The notes under the pieces: model-generated | Database searches by the model: none | What the model saw: the letters and a program-made list of their open reading frames with translations, nothing else | Told to the model about the DNA's origin: nothing | DNA from: Paenibacillus sp. V4I3 | Lineage (GTDB): Bacteria; Bacillota; Bacilli; Paenibacillales; NBRC-103111 | Length of the DNA: 64,000 nucleotides | Direction: 5' to 3' | Assembly (NCBI RefSeq): GCF_030817215.1 | Contig: NZ_JAUSZA010000001.1 | Span: 884,501 to 948,500 of the forward strand | Program-made: the position numbers and the translations under genes | Shown here: positions 25,295-34,853 of the stretch, piece after piece | Layout: each line of letters begins with the position of its first letter | Position numbering within the stretch: position 1 is the first letter of the stretch

Positions 25295-27316
25295 TCATTT
25301 CCCCCTTAATAAATAGCCCTGTTTACGCGCGATGCGATTCATCTGCTTAATTTGTTGAATGGCCTCCTTTTGAGATTGCGTGATTTCTTTTGCTGCAAAA
25401 TAGACCTTCCCTGCCGGATCTTCCTTTGATCTACCTGCACGCCCAGCCATCTGAACGAGCGCTGCTTCATCAAATAGCTGTGAGTCGGCATCCAAAATGA
25501 ACACATCAGACTTTGGCACCGTGACTCCGCGCTCCAAAATCGTTGTTGTTACCAACACACGGATCTCTCTGTTTCGAAAAAGTTGGACCTTTTCAGTTCG
25601 AGCAAGATCCTTTGATGAAGTTCCCTCGACGCATACGATGGCTTCGCTTTTTTCATGGCTTAATTTAACTCTTAGAAGATTAACCATTGGCTCGACCAAC
25701 TGAATGTTGGGGACAAAAACAAACACCTGCGCACCTCGTTCCACCGAGGCTGCCAACTGAGTAAACAATGGCTTCGGCATTGTTTGTGACTGAACCACTC
25801 TTCTCAGAGGCGGGGCCGAAACCAACTGAGGAACGGGCAATGGGTGCCTATGAAATCGTACCGGAACCCGGACATGCGGTAATCGTCCCCGCTTTGCAGC
25901 TTGCCTTACAGCTCTCGGCGGTGTGGCCGAAAGCAAAATATTCGTTCCACTTGGCTTACAGACTTTTGCCGCCGCATAAGCAAGCATGGGATTGTTATGG
26001 TAGGGAAATGCGTCAATCTCATCGATAATGACAAGATCAAAGGCCTCATGAAAGCGCAGCAGCTGATGCGTTGTCGCGATCGTGATCTGCCCTTGCTCCC
26101 AACGCTGCTCGCTTCCACCATACAGCGTCACCACGCTGTAATCGGCAAATGCGCGACCTATTCTTGGTTGCAGCTCCAGCACCACATCTTTGCGTGGTGT
26201 CGCAATAAGTACACGGCCCCCTCTCGCGATGGTGTGATGGATAAAAGGAAAGATCATCTCCGTCTTCCCCGCGCCTGTAACCGCCCAGATCAAGAACCTT
26301 CGCGGGAATTGGTGGTTCACTTTTGCTTTTACTTCTGCATCAGCTCCCGCTCTTTCCCTGCCTCTCCTCGCTCTACTCCCTGGCCAAACTACTCTTCCAT
26401 AACCAGCGCGTTTCTCCCTCGAGCCCTCAACACCATTCCCGCTTATATAGCGCAGTCCCTCCAGCGATGCCGAAGCCTGGGCCTCACTGAGCCCCCAAGG
26501 CTCAATATAAGCGCGAAGCTGCTCTTGCTGCTCCTCTCCCTTACGTACTTCCACGCCACCTTGTCCCACCCAAGACCCCGTTGAATTCACCCTATAAGGA
26601 GCCACCTCCCCTGAGCGCCCAATAACAAGCAAAGAACAAAACCGAGCCCTCCCCATGGTCAGGCACTCCTCACAATAAGGACACGCTTGTCCGCAATGTA
26701 AACAATCCGACCAAAACATACGCTCCGCACCACTTCCACACCGCTTACAGGTGTAACTCGTCATCTTTCTAAACCCCCGGCGCCAATCTCGGCGCTCGAT
26801 CACTTCCAGTCCATTCCTCACCTCAACATCACCGTTGAGATGAGCAAGCTGCAGATAGGATAGCCACGCATCTCCTGTCCCTAAATCTACCCCAATCGAC
26901 ACCAATAGTTGTTGAAATTCCTCTACAAGCAGTGACCGACCGCTGCACACTTCCACAATAATGGCATATACATGCGCATCCAACGTGTTACTTGGATACT
27001 TCCCTTGCTTCCACACCTCATATTTCATCTTTTGCATACGAAGGTCTTCACCAATAGGCATATTGTATTCATATATAAGTTGCCGAAGCCGCTCCAGCAC
27101 TCTCTCGTCATGCGATACAAACGCCAACCGCTCATCTGCATTCAGCCTCTGAAGCATCCGTACACCCTGCCCTAACGAAATAAAAGGTTCGAACAGTACG
27201 AGGCCGGCGTCGGCTGCGTAATGCTCGAACCAATATTGGATGTCCGTCTGTGAGTGAATCGTTAATCGCCACTCCCATTCTTTCCCCAAACTTACTGCGT
27301 AAAGTTGAACCTTCAT
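25295..27316 (-). CDS. comFA: ComFA, DEAD-box DNA-uptake helicase
   Basis: This ATP-driven translocase is proposed to pull single-stranded DNA into the cytosol. A four-plus-cysteine zinc domain lies at about residues 190-227, Walker A (TGAGKTE) at 347-353, the DEID box at 432-435, and the helicase C motif RAGRSKEDPAG near 625. The length of 673 is longer than the 463 of B. subtilis ComFA, because of about 185 extra N-terminal residues with no recognised domain. The stop immediately precedes the comFC ATG. The 5' half is richer in G and C than the flagellar genes beside it. Confidence 0.92.
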   Translation of the reverse strand: MKVQLYAVSLGKEWEWRLTIHSQTDIQYWFEHYAADAGLVLFEPFISLGQGVRMLQRLNADERLAFVSHDERVLERLRQLIYEYNMPIGEDLRMQKMKYEVWKQGKYPSNTLDAHVYAIIVEVCSGRSLLVEEFQQLLVSIGVDLGTGDAWLSYLQLAHLNGDVEVRNGLEVIERRDWRRGFRKMTSYTCKRCGSGAERMFWSDCLHCGQACPYCEECLTMGRARFCSLLVIGRSGEVAPYRVNSTGSWVGQGGVEVRKGEEQQEQLRAYIEPWGLSEAQASASLEGLRYISGNGVEGSREKRAGYGRVVWPGSRARRGRERAGADAEVKAKVNHQFPRRFLIWAVTGAGKTEMIFPFIHHTIARGGRVLIATPRKDVVLELQPRIGRAFADYSVVTLYGGSEQRWEQGQITIATTHQLLRFHEAFDLVIIDEIDAFPYHNNPMLAYAAAKVCKPSGTNILLSATPPRAVRQAAKRGRLPHVRVPVRFHRHPLPVPQLVSAPPLRRVVQSQTMPKPLFTQLAASVERGAQVFVFVPNIQLVEPMVNLLRVKLSHEKSEAIVCVEGTSSKDLARTEKVQLFRNREIRVLVTTTILERGVTVPKSDVFILDADSQLFDEAALVQMAGRAGRSKEDPAGKVYFAAKEITQSQKEAIQQIKQMNRIARKQGYLLRGK

Positions 27317-27364
27317 TCCTCACCGTACTCTCTTTGTAAACTAAGTACTTGAAACCGTTTGCCT

Positions 27365-27760
27365 TCAACCGACGTGGATCTTCACAAGATCCTCCCTGCT
27401 GCTTAGATGAACGACAGTCACGGGTTCATTATCGTGTTGACGTAAATAGTGGTCAACCGCATCATAATCCGTCTGATATCGCAGCTCAAGCAAATGGCTA
27501 TGGGATAAGCGCTCAATGATTTTCCTCGTATCGTCGGACGATCCTTCATCGAATATCGTTGCCTTCACTTCGTTGCCCTTAAATCGCGAGAAGAAAAACA
27601 AGGAGCGAATATACCATTCAATTTGGTTTTGATTATTTTTAGTGACGAGCAGCACATTAGCCGGTTTCTTGCTTCCACCCCTGCGGGTTCCGAGCAATAA
27701 ATGGAGCACAGCAATGCTGATTCCGTAGCAACCTAAGATCCAAAGCAATCCAATCCACAT
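27365..27760 (-). CDS. Small membrane-anchored protein with a glycosyltransferase-like N-terminal fold segment
   Basis: One membrane helix at residues 3-22 is followed by about 100 soluble residues. The soluble part starts ANVLLVTKNNQNQIEWYIRS and contains FDEGSSDDTRKII, which looks like the first Rossmann-type half of a GT2 domain, including the DxGSxDDT motif. The catalytic second half (DxD, acceptor site) is absent, so it is probably not an active transferase. It lies between degU and comFA. Start chosen at 27760 because GGGAGGGA precedes it. Function unknown. Confidence 0.75.
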   Translation of the reverse strand: MWIGLLWILGCYGISIAVLHLLLGTRRGGSKKPANVLLVTKNNQNQIEWYIRSLFFFSRFKGNEVKATIFDEGSSDDTRKIIERLSHSHLLELRYQTDYDAVDHYLRQHDNEPVTVVHLSSREDLVKIHVG

Positions 27761-27829
27761 AGCGGGTCCCTCCCTTACCTGCAGTGTATGCTGCAAAGTT
27801 AAGGGGGGTTCCTTCTCGTAAAATGGAGA

Positions 27830-28555
27830 TTACAACGTTACCCAACCATTTTTAATTGCTATAATAACCGCTTGTGTACGGTCATCAACTTCCATTTTTT
27901 GGAGAATGCTGCTGACGTGGTTTTTCACCGTTTTTTCACTGATATAGAGGAACTCTCCGATCAGCTTATTGCTTTTACCTTCCGCCATAAGACGAAGAAC
28001 TTCTGCTTCTCGCTTGGTTAGCGGACTATTTGCATTATGTATGTATTTAAGACCTGAATCTTTGACACCTTGGCCGGAACCAACTATACCCACGTCATCC
28101 AAATAGGTCATACGTCTGAGCTGATTAATAAGCTTGCCAGTAACCTTCGGGTGAATGTAAGCATGCCCAGCCACTACGGAACGAATGGCATTAATGAGCG
28201 ACTCCGCTTCCATATCCTTCAGCAAATAACCTGAAGCCCCTTTGCGAAGAGTTTCGAACACATAGCTCTCATCATCATGAATGGATAAAATGATTACTTT
28301 GATATCGGGAAAAATAAGCTTTAGCCGTTCTGTCGCCACAACGCCGTTCTCGAGCGGCATATTAATATCCATGAGAACAATATCTGGTGTGATTTGATTG
28401 CACAGCTCGATAACCTGGATACCGTCACCGCACTCACCGATGACTTCCATATCATCTTCCATATTAATGATTCGTTTAACACCTTCGCGAAACAGCTGAT
28501 GATCGTCCGCAATGACAATATGCACATTGCGTTTATGACTCGCCGTGTTGTCCAT
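27830..28555 (-). CDS. degU: DegU, two-component response regulator
   Basis: DegU controls exoenzymes, motility, competence and biofilm genes. The receiver domain has the acidic pair DD near residue 17-18 and the phospho-acceptor in LMDINMP (Asp63). A LuxR-type HTH fills about residues 180-240 (LTKREAEVLRLMAEGKSNK). The start at 28555 follows AAGGAGG and lies 1 base after the degS stop. The DegSU genes beside the comF-flagellar cluster reproduce the B. subtilis order. Confidence 0.95.
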   Translation of the reverse strand: MDNTASHKRNVHIVIADDHQLFREGVKRIINMEDDMEVIGECGDGIQVIELCNQITPDIVLMDINMPLENGVVATERLKLIFPDIKVIILSIHDDESYVFETLRKGASGYLLKDMEAESLINAIRSVVAGHAYIHPKVTGKLINQLRRMTYLDDVGIVGSGQGVKDSGLKYIHNANSPLTKREAEVLRLMAEGKSNKLIGEFLYISEKTVKNHVSSILQKMEVDDRTQAVIIAIKNGWVTL

Positions 28556-28556
28556 T

Positions 28557-29720
28557 CTATTTTTCCTCCTTGTTCTCTCCAACGCCGCCGATAGGGATTA
28601 GCATCGTAATTTTTGTACCTGAATCTTTTTCGGACTCTAGAACCATCGTGCCTTCCAGTAGCTCAACACGCTCACGCATGCCCAGCAAGCCGAAATTATT
28701 TCCCTTGGCTATTCTTTGTTCTGTCTGCGGCACGTCAAAACCGATCCCGTTATCTACCACGTAGATTTGTACTTGATCTGGTTCCAGTGTGAGTTCAACA
28801 GATAGGAAAGTAGCTTTCGCATGCTTATTTACATTAGATAAAGCTTCCTGCACAAGTCGGAAAATAGCAATTTCAAGCCCAGACGGAATGCGAGACTCCT
28901 TGCCAACGAGATTAAACTGTGTGCGAATTCTATGCTTTTCTTCAAAATCCTGTACATATTTACGCAGTGTCGGTACGATTCCTAAGTCATCAAGAGCCAT
29001 CGGACGGAGGTTGAAAATGATCTTACGAACTTCTTCAAGCCCCCCTCTGACTTGTCCCTTCAAATCTACTAATTCTTCCTTCACTGCGGGAATATCCTCT
29101 TTTACAAGCATACGCTGGGCAATTTCAGTTCGAAGCACAACATTCGCCAAGGTTTGAGCCATACCATCGTGTATTTCACGCGCAATACGCTTCCGCTCTT
29201 CCTCTTGGGCCAAAATAATCTTCAAACCGAGTAATTGCCTGTTCTTGGCGGATTCGAGTATACGAGTTACCTGATTGAGGTCGCCCGATAAATATTCCAG
29301 TACCACATTCATTTGCGATACGATTGTTTCTGCTCGCTCCACCTGCTTGTCCACATTTTTCGTGCGAACCTGCAGATCATTGCGCCGAGTCTTTAGATTA
29401 TTTTCTTTTTCCCTAGCAATTGTCAGCTGTAATTGAAAAGCAATCGCGGCTTCATAAGCAATCTTGATATCTTCCTCACGGTACTTATTGAAATCACGAC
29501 TGACCTCCGTAAGTCGAATACGAGATCGCTTGTAATCCTTCTCCAAATTGTCAACCAGCTCGATGGTAACACTCGTTTCGTATTTAATGTCATCGAGCTC
29601 GCGAGTGAGTGACTCTTTTTCTAAACGAGAAGCTTCAGCGATTTCAAACATTTGATACTTGCTGCTCTCCATGACGTTAATTGCGTTTTTAATGACACGA
29701 TCTATAGCGTCTGGCTGCAA
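28557..29720 (-). CDS. degS: DegS, cytoplasmic sensor histidine kinase
   Basis: The 387-residue soluble kinase has a long N-terminal coiled-coil sensor region (1-165). It has a HisKA_3 domain with the phospho-accepting His in RIAREIHDGMAQTL (His184) and a C-terminal ATPase domain (VVDNGIGFD, GLLGMRERVELLEG). No membrane helix is present, as in B. subtilis DegS. The start is TTG at 29720 with AAAGGAG about 10 bases upstream. It phosphorylates DegU, encoded directly downstream. Confidence 0.95.
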   Translation of the reverse strand: MQPDAIDRVIKNAINVMESSKYQMFEIAEASRLEKESLTRELDDIKYETSVTIELVDNLEKDYKRSRIRLTEVSRDFNKYREEDIKIAYEAAIAFQLQLTIAREKENNLKTRRNDLQVRTKNVDKQVERAETIVSQMNVVLEYLSGDLNQVTRILESAKNRQLLGLKIILAQEEERKRIAREIHDGMAQTLANVVLRTEIAQRMLVKEDIPAVKEELVDLKGQVRGGLEEVRKIIFNLRPMALDDLGIVPTLRKYVQDFEEKHRIRTQFNLVGKESRIPSGLEIAIFRLVQEALSNVNKHAKATFLSVELTLEPDQVQIYVVDNGIGFDVPQTEQRIAKGNNFGLLGMRERVELLEGTMVLESEKDSGTKITMLIPIGGVGENKEEK

Positions 29721-29814
29721 ATGAAACGAGCTCCTTTATTAAACAATATTAGAAATTAGTCTACCCCATATTGTATCATAGTTCTACCCGTTTGCCGTGA
29801 ACTTCTAGCACTAT

Positions 29815-32418
29815 TTATTCGATCGTAATCCCATAATTTTTGGGTTCCCAGCCTACTTTAAAGCCTAATTTCTCTGAAATCAGTCGCAAAGGCACCATCG
29901 TCACATTATTCATGATTTTAGGAGACACTTCAGCGGTCACACGATCCCCGTTTACAAGCAGATCAGCATTATCAATCCACAGATCAATGAGCTTATCGCC
30001 TCGTACGACAGTTACCTTCCGCTCTTTGTCATCCCACTTCACATTACCGCCTAATGCTTCTGTTACGAAGCGAATCGGAACCAACGTATTATCATTCACA
30101 ATCGTCGGGGCCTGCTCCAATGTATAGGATTTATCATTCAATGTCGCTTGTTTCTTATTCACAGTCAGTTTCACCGCATTTTTCGGCAGCGCGGCTAGCT
30201 GTCCTTTGTAAATGAAAGAGATATCATCGATATTAATTTTCCCTTTTGGGGCTCTTTCATCCTGTCCATTCGCTGGATTAGCAACATAAACACTCTTAAT
30301 CTTGATCGGGAATTTGAGGTCAGACACATCAGCCGTTACCTTGCGCCAGCCTGTCCAGTTCATATTTTCAGTGAAACTTACGTAATTCAACTTACCATTC
30401 GCATCAATGATTTCTGCACGCACCCAGTTAAAGCTTCCATCACCGAGCACTTTGGCTGTTATAAATTCCGGTTCTCCTTCAATCGGAGCACCATTCATCC
30501 CATTGAATCTAGCATAAGCTGCTTTAGTACCTGTTCCTTTTGTAAAATCATACGAGATTTCCAGACTCTGATTGCCGCTAATTGGCACAATATTAACAGC
30601 TGAAACAACCTCTGCCGGGTACTTATCCCCTGTTGTCATAACCGCAAATTTATCTAGATCATACCAAACCTTTTCCTGACCAACAGGCAGTGTAACCATC
30701 GTGCTATAACCATCATATCTCGCAATAACCTGAGCAGCCTGAGAGCCCGAAGCGCTATCCACATGAAGAATACCGTCTTTCAGAGTCCCTTTAACCCCGC
30801 TTAGCTCCCAAGTCGCTGATGCCGCAGGCAATTCACGTGTTGCGCCACTTCTAGTCGTTACGGATATAGGCAGCTTGAAGTCCCCACCTTCTGTAAGGGA
30901 AAAAGCTCCTGAATTAAATTTCATGGAAGTAATCTGATCTCTCCCGACCACCTCGACGTCCATGGAAGCTGAACCTTTGCCTGACTTAGCAGTGATTTGG
31001 GTCTTACCTGGCAATGTCGGTGTAAATACATTATCTTTGAATGCGCCATTCGTCGTGGAACTACTCCACTGTGGAACAATGCCCTCTACGGAAATCGGAT
31101 TATAATAGTCATCATAAGCTTTAAATTGATAAGTGCTGGATTCATTCATAAATAAAATATTTTGACCTTTTAAAATAAGTCCCTTCAAATCGCCCTTAGG
31201 TGCCGTCGAATACACACCTACACCATTTACAACGGAACGCTGATTACCATTCTCTGTTTTATTAACTAGCTTCGGATCAAAATCTCCAAGTGGTCTTGAA
31301 ACCATCTGCGTCGATCCCCCGCCATCCAGGACCATCCCTCTCCAAACGCCAACACTAATCATAAACTGCTGAAGCTCCGGAAGCGTCATCCCTGCACTGC
31401 CTGCACTGCGATCCGAAGTAATGATATAAGCCGTCTTCATGTCCTTGGAGTAGCCAATAGCCGTTCGGGAACGCGGGCTGTAACCACTGAAATCTCCAAT
31501 ATTACGTGTGAAATAACTCGGCTTCGCCTCATCCACTAGCAGTGTGCTGCCGCCAATGAGCATTTTGAAATTCTTCCAATCATACGGCTTAGAAGCATCA
31601 TGCGGAACCATATCATATTTGGTAGTGATCTTATCTCCGACTTTGAGGTGATTTACAATAAACTCCCTAGCTAGGCCTGAGCCTCTAAGGATATAGCCAT
31701 CTGCAGGAGCAACCATTTTAATATTCGTATCTACGGCAATTTCCTTGACTACATCATTCTGTATGAGTGCTTCTGTTGGAACATGGGTTCCATCAACCGC
31801 ACGCTGCGTTAATGCCCAGGCATTCGTATAGAGGAAAAGTCCGTCTGCGATCATCGCGACATCGTTATCGTCCCAATAATACGTTTTGTTCACACCGCCA
31901 AGCTCAAAAGAAGTCCCGTCCTTCGCCGTTACCTTACCTTGAAAATCAAAAATATCAATAATCGGTTGATTACTTTTCGTTATCGCAAAAGAATACAGTC
32001 CAGATATTTTCGCCGGGGTCGCCATTACTTGACCATTCGTGATTTGCGCACCTTCCGGAACACCTTCCGCTTGTGTATTGAAGAAATCCCCATTCACACC
32101 TGCCACAGCACCAGTATCCTTCACCATACCCAGAACACTCTGGTTTTTCGTGAACTGATTCTTCGTACCAGCCATTGCGTCTATCTTCACGTTCGGATTC
32201 GTCAAATCGACCTCTACCACATTGGCGTTCACCGAAACGTCCTTATTGCTTCTAGTTGTTGTCCAAATGTAATTCTTCATAATTGCACCAGATGTAATCG
32301 TCTCCTGCGAACTAAGTGTCAACGTCGGCCCTGCCGCGTTTACCGTAGTCCCCGCCACCAATTGCCATACCAATGCGCAAGCCAGCGCACCCATTCCTAC
32401 TTGCTTCTGTACCGTCAT
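29815..32418 (-). CDS. Secreted phosphodiester glycosidase (NAGPA) domain protein with C-terminal stalk domain
   Basis: After a signal peptide (1 to about 29), residues 95-400 carry the NAGPA fold seen in many Firmicutes exopolysaccharide-related proteins (GVNGDFFNTQ near 108, GMVLDGGGSTQMVSRP near 365). A central region with bacterial Ig-like and carbohydrate-binding-like sections follows. The last 115 residues form a copper-amine-oxidase-N-type stalk domain (PTIVNDNTLVPIRFVTEALG). The enzyme may remove capping sugars from phosphodiester-linked surface glycans; the substrate is unknown. It is monocistronic, between degS and a small coiled-coil gene, with AGAGGAG before the ATG. Confidence 0.85.
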   Translation of the reverse strand: MTVQKQVGMGALACALVWQLVAGTTVNAAGPTLTLSSQETITSGAIMKNYIWTTTRSNKDVSVNANVVEVDLTNPNVKIDAMAGTKNQFTKNQSVLGMVKDTGAVAGVNGDFFNTQAEGVPEGAQITNGQVMATPAKISGLYSFAITKSNQPIIDIFDFQGKVTAKDGTSFELGGVNKTYYWDDNDVAMIADGLFLYTNAWALTQRAVDGTHVPTEALIQNDVVKEIAVDTNIKMVAPADGYILRGSGLAREFIVNHLKVGDKITTKYDMVPHDASKPYDWKNFKMLIGGSTLLVDEAKPSYFTRNIGDFSGYSPRSRTAIGYSKDMKTAYIITSDRSAGSAGMTLPELQQFMISVGVWRGMVLDGGGSTQMVSRPLGDFDPKLVNKTENGNQRSVVNGVGVYSTAPKGDLKGLILKGQNILFMNESSTYQFKAYDDYYNPISVEGIVPQWSSSTTNGAFKDNVFTPTLPGKTQITAKSGKGSASMDVEVVGRDQITSMKFNSGAFSLTEGGDFKLPISVTTRSGATRELPAASATWELSGVKGTLKDGILHVDSASGSQAAQVIARYDGYSTMVTLPVGQEKVWYDLDKFAVMTTGDKYPAEVVSAVNIVPISGNQSLEISYDFTKGTGTKAAYARFNGMNGAPIEGEPEFITAKVLGDGSFNWVRAEIIDANGKLNYVSFTENMNWTGWRKVTADVSDLKFPIKIKSVYVANPANGQDERAPKGKINIDDISFIYKGQLAALPKNAVKLTVNKKQATLNDKSYTLEQAPTIVNDNTLVPIRFVTEALGGNVKWDDKERKVTVVRGDKLIDLWIDNADLLVNGDRVTAEVSPKIMNNVTMVPLRLISEKLGFKVGWEPKNYGITIE

Positions 32419-32556
32419 GTTGCTTTTCCACTCTCCTCTTTCAGATTAAGTCTAGTTTTTATCTTTTCGGATATCTATTAGACTCTTAAACTATGGAAAA
32501 AGTTACGATCTGAGAGAAGTTGTATTTATACGTCAAAAATATGACCAAGAACCAGC

Positions 32557-32604
32557 AAAATAAAAGAGAGCACGACCCTACTCGGATCTGCTCTCTGCTT
32601 GAGA
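32557..32604 (-). terminator. Terminator after the small coiled-coil gene
   Basis: The minus-strand hairpin AGAGAGCAGATCCGAG...CGTGCTCTCT is followed by TTTATTTT. It lies just past the stop at 32616. The remainder of the 32419-32615 gap shows no gene. Confidence 0.8.
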
Positions 32605-32615
32605 TACTTGATATT

Positions 32616-32852
32616 TTATTTAGACCATTTAAGCTTAGCTTCTTGCTCAATCGACCTAGCGGATAATAGTTCAATAATCGTATGCTGTTGCTCTTGAATA
32701 AGCTCCATCCTTTTCACCGTTTCATTGGTTTCCAATACAGCTTGCTTAATTTGAGCTTGTTCCAATTCCAATCTGTCTAATCTCTCGATCACAGGTGATA
32801 ATTCAGCCCTAAGTAACGCGGATAGTGCCTCTTTCAAATCATTATCCAACAT
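32616..32852 (-). CDS. Small coiled-coil protein of unknown function
   Basis: The 78-residue product is predicted from its heptad pattern to be almost entirely coiled coil (LSALLRAELSPVIERLDRLE, then ETVKRMELIQEQQHTIIELL). There is no signal peptide or cysteine. GGGAG precedes three clustered starts at 32858, 32855 and 32852; the last has the best spacing. It has its own terminator. Similar short proteins occur in Bacillales but I cannot assign a function. Confidence 0.65.
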   Translation of the reverse strand: MLDNDLKEALSALLRAELSPVIERLDRLELEQAQIKQAVLETNETVKRMELIQEQQHTIIELLSARSIEQEAKLKWSK

Positions 32853-33004
32853 CATCACTCCCGATCAATTTACTTAATTCTGTCTTACGAGTATACCATA
32901 ATAATTGACCCTCATATATCTTCCGGCTACATATATATTATACCATATAAAAGGAAATATACAAACATTTGTTCTTATTATTATTATTATATTTTTTAAA
33001 TTAT

Positions 33005-33053
33005 TAACGCAAAATACAGAAAAGCCGCCCTAATTGGACAGCTCTGCTTTTCC
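33005..33053 (-). terminator. Terminator after metK
   Basis: The minus-strand hairpin GGAAAAGCAGAGCTGTCC...GGGCGGCTTTTCT followed by GTATTTTGCG lies 11 bases beyond the metK stop. The U-tract is short, so strength is uncertain. The rest of 32859-33063 is AT-rich and empty. Confidence 0.65.
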
Positions 33054-33063
33054 ATATATTTAA

Positions 33064-34269
33064 TTAAACCAATGCTTGTGTTTTCAAAGACTCAGCTTTA
33101 TCTGTACGCTCCCAAGGAACATCCAGATCGTTACGGCCGAAGTGACCATAAGCAGCTGTTTGACGGTAGATTGGACGACGAAGATCAAGCTCTTTAATGA
33201 TGCCCGCAGGACGAAGGTCGAAGTTAGTGTGGATCAGCTCAACAAGCTTCTCTTCACTTACTTTACCTGTACCAAAAGTATCCACAGCAATGGACACTGG
33301 ACGAGCTACACCAATAGCATAAGCTAATTGAACTTCACATTTTTCAGCAAGTCCAGCTGCTACGATGTTTTTCGCAACATAACGTGCTGCGTACGCACCG
33401 GAACGGTCAACTTTCGTTGGATCCTTACCAGAGAATGCGCCGCCGCCGTGACGAGCATAACCACCGTATGTATCAACGATGATTTTACGACCTGTCAATC
33501 CAGCATCCCCTTGAGGTCCGCCAATAACGAAACGGCCAGTTGGGTTAATGAAATAGTTTGTGTTCGCATCCAACAAGTGAGCTGGAACGATTGGGTTAAT
33601 AACATGTTCTTTGATATCTTTTTGGATTTGCTCCAAAGTAACTTCTTCACCATGCTGTGTAGATACAACAATCGCATCAACACGAACTGGTTTATCATCT
33701 ACATACTCAACCGTTACTTGTGTTTTACCGTCAGGACGCAGGTATGGAAGAGTTCCATTTTTACGAACTTCCGTCAAACGACGAGCCAATTGGTGAGAAA
33801 TCGAGATTGGAAGAGGCATAAGTTCAGGCGTCTCGTTAACCGCGAATCCGAACATCAGACCTTGGTCACCAGCACCGATTGCTTCAATTTCTTCATCAGA
33901 CATGTTACCTTCTCTTGCTTCAAGTGCTCTGTTTACACCTTGTGCAATGTCAGGGGATTGTTCATTCAAAGAAACGAGAACCGCACAAGTTTGGGAGTCA
34001 AAACCATACTTCGCACGCGTGTAACCAATTTCCTTAATTGTTTGTCTAGCGATCGCTTGAATATCAACATATTCAGAGCTTGAAGTAATCTCACCGATTA
34101 CCAAAACCAAACCAGTTGCTACAGATACCTCACATGCTACACGAGCATTCGGATCATTGGCAAGAAATGCATCCAATACCGAGTCAGAAATTTGGTCACA
34201 AATTTTATCCGGATGACCTTCTGTTACGGATTCGGATGTAAATAAACGACGTCCACGTACTTGCGCCAT
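33064..34269 (-). CDS. metK: S-adenosylmethionine synthetase
   Basis: MetK makes AdoMet from methionine and ATP. The 401-residue sequence has the family signatures [12 protein letters not shown] at about 19, [10 protein letters not shown] (adenosine-binding), and [16 protein letters not shown] (P-loop-like). Start chosen at 34269: AGGAGG lies 9 bases upstream, while the ATG at 34278 touches that site. The leader lacks a recognisable S-box but has a strong promoter, an early terminator hairpin and a branched fold. Confidence 0.97.
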   Translation of the reverse strand: MAQVRGRRLFTSESVTEGHPDKICDQISDSVLDAFLANDPNARVACEVSVATGLVLVIGEITSSSEYVDIQAIARQTIKEIGYTRAKYGFDSQTCAVLVSLNEQSPDIAQGVNRALEAREGNMSDEEIEAIGAGDQGLMFGFAVNETPELMPLPISISHQLARRLTEVRKNGTLPYLRPDGKTQVTVEYVDDKPVRVDAIVVSTQHGEEVTLEQIQKDIKEHVINPIVPAHLLDANTNYFINPTGRFVIGGPQGDAGLTGRKIIVDTYGGYARHGGGAFSGKDPTKVDRSGAYAARYVAKNIVAAGLAEKCEVQLAYAIGVARPVSIAVDTFGTGKVSEEKLVELIHTNFDLRPAGIIKELDLRRPIYRQTAAYGHFGRNDLDVPWERTDKAESLKTQALV

Positions 34270-34375
34270 ATCATTCATCCTCCTAATATCATTTAGTATG
34301 CTTGAAAAGCTTCTACACGATGCCTCTATATGAAAAAAAGTGGGCCCGGCTTTAGCGGCAGCTTTTCACGCCAAA

Positions 34376-34423
34376 CGGAATCCCTCTTTTGCGCTCAAGC
34401 GCTGACAAGATCCTTGAATTCCG
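34376..34423 (-). promoter_or_regulatory. Branched stem structure in the metK leader
   Basis: On the minus strand CGGAAT (34423-34418) pairs with ATTCCG (34381-34376). Inside are CAAG-GAT-CTTG and GCGC-TTGA-GCGC. The result is a compact three-way junction in the metK leader, about 110 bases ahead of the start. I could not match it to SAM-I, S_MK, T-box or other classes I know. Confidence 0.55.
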
Positions 34424-34429
34424 CAATGG

Positions 34430-34473
34430 TAAAAAAATAAAAAAAATGAACCTTTCCCGATTGGAAAAAGGTT
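34430..34473 (-). terminator. Strong terminator hairpin about 20 bases into the apparent metK transcript
   Basis: The minus-strand hairpin AACCTTTTTCC-AATC-GGGAAAGGTT is followed by CA and then TTTTTTTTATTTTTTT. It lies just downstream of a good promoter (34529-34501) and before metK. It could end the SASP transcript, or attenuate metK. An upstream AAGGT could pair with its 5' arm as a weak antiterminator. Confidence 0.85.
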
Positions 34474-34500
34474 AAATTAAATATTGACCTTCAATTAGTT

Positions 34501-34529
34501 ATCTTACGTTATTTGTCGCCTAGTGTCAA
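34501..34529 (-). promoter_or_regulatory. Sigma-A promoter between the SASP gene and metK
   Basis: TTGACA (34529-34524), exactly 17 bases, TAAGAT (34506-34501) on the minus strand. It is one of the best sigma-A matches in the window and would start RNA near 34494, ahead of the metK leader structures. Confidence 0.8.
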
Positions 34530-34580
34530 TGCAGCAAACCGTGAAGAAATTATGAATAATTCCTCAAAATACATAGACAT

Positions 34581-34853
34581 CTATAAAGAAAATAGTGCTT
34601 CTTCTGCTCTTTGAATCAGTCTTTTAGTAATCGTTCCTCCTACTGCTCCAGCATCTCTCGATGAGATATGTCCCCAGTAGTCTTCTTTCATAGAAGAGGA
34701 AGGAATCGAACCCAATTCCGTCGCAAACTCCGTATCCGCATGAAGCGACATTTGCTTACCGACAGGCAAACCTAACTCAGCAGCAATCTCATACTTTAAA
34801 ATATCCAATGCCTTTTTCGATTCAGGAACCACTTTATTATTGTTTCTAGCCAT
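34581..34853 (-). CDS. Alpha/beta-type small acid-soluble spore protein
   Basis: The 90-residue protein has the SASP features: ALDILKYEIAAELGLP, a GPR-protease cleavage-like site TEFATELG, and the C-terminal DNA-binding motif GAVGGTITKRLI. It coats and protects spore DNA. It is more diverged than SspA/SspB, with a longer middle (SIPSSSMKEDYWG), so it is probably a minor SASP. The adjoining gap 34854-35055 shows no gene; forespore promoter elements were not clear to me. Confidence 0.92.
   Translation of the reverse strand: MARNNNKVVPESKKALDILKYEIAAELGLPVGKQMSLHADTEFATELGSIPSSSMKEDYWGHISSRDAGAVGGTITKRLIQRAEEALFSL

Noticed and set aside
34279..34500. S-box (SAM-I) riboswitch upstream of metK
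   Set aside because: The conserved core (GGTGGAGGGA, GGCCC, GAAACCCGGCAACC) is not present; the leader has a different fold.
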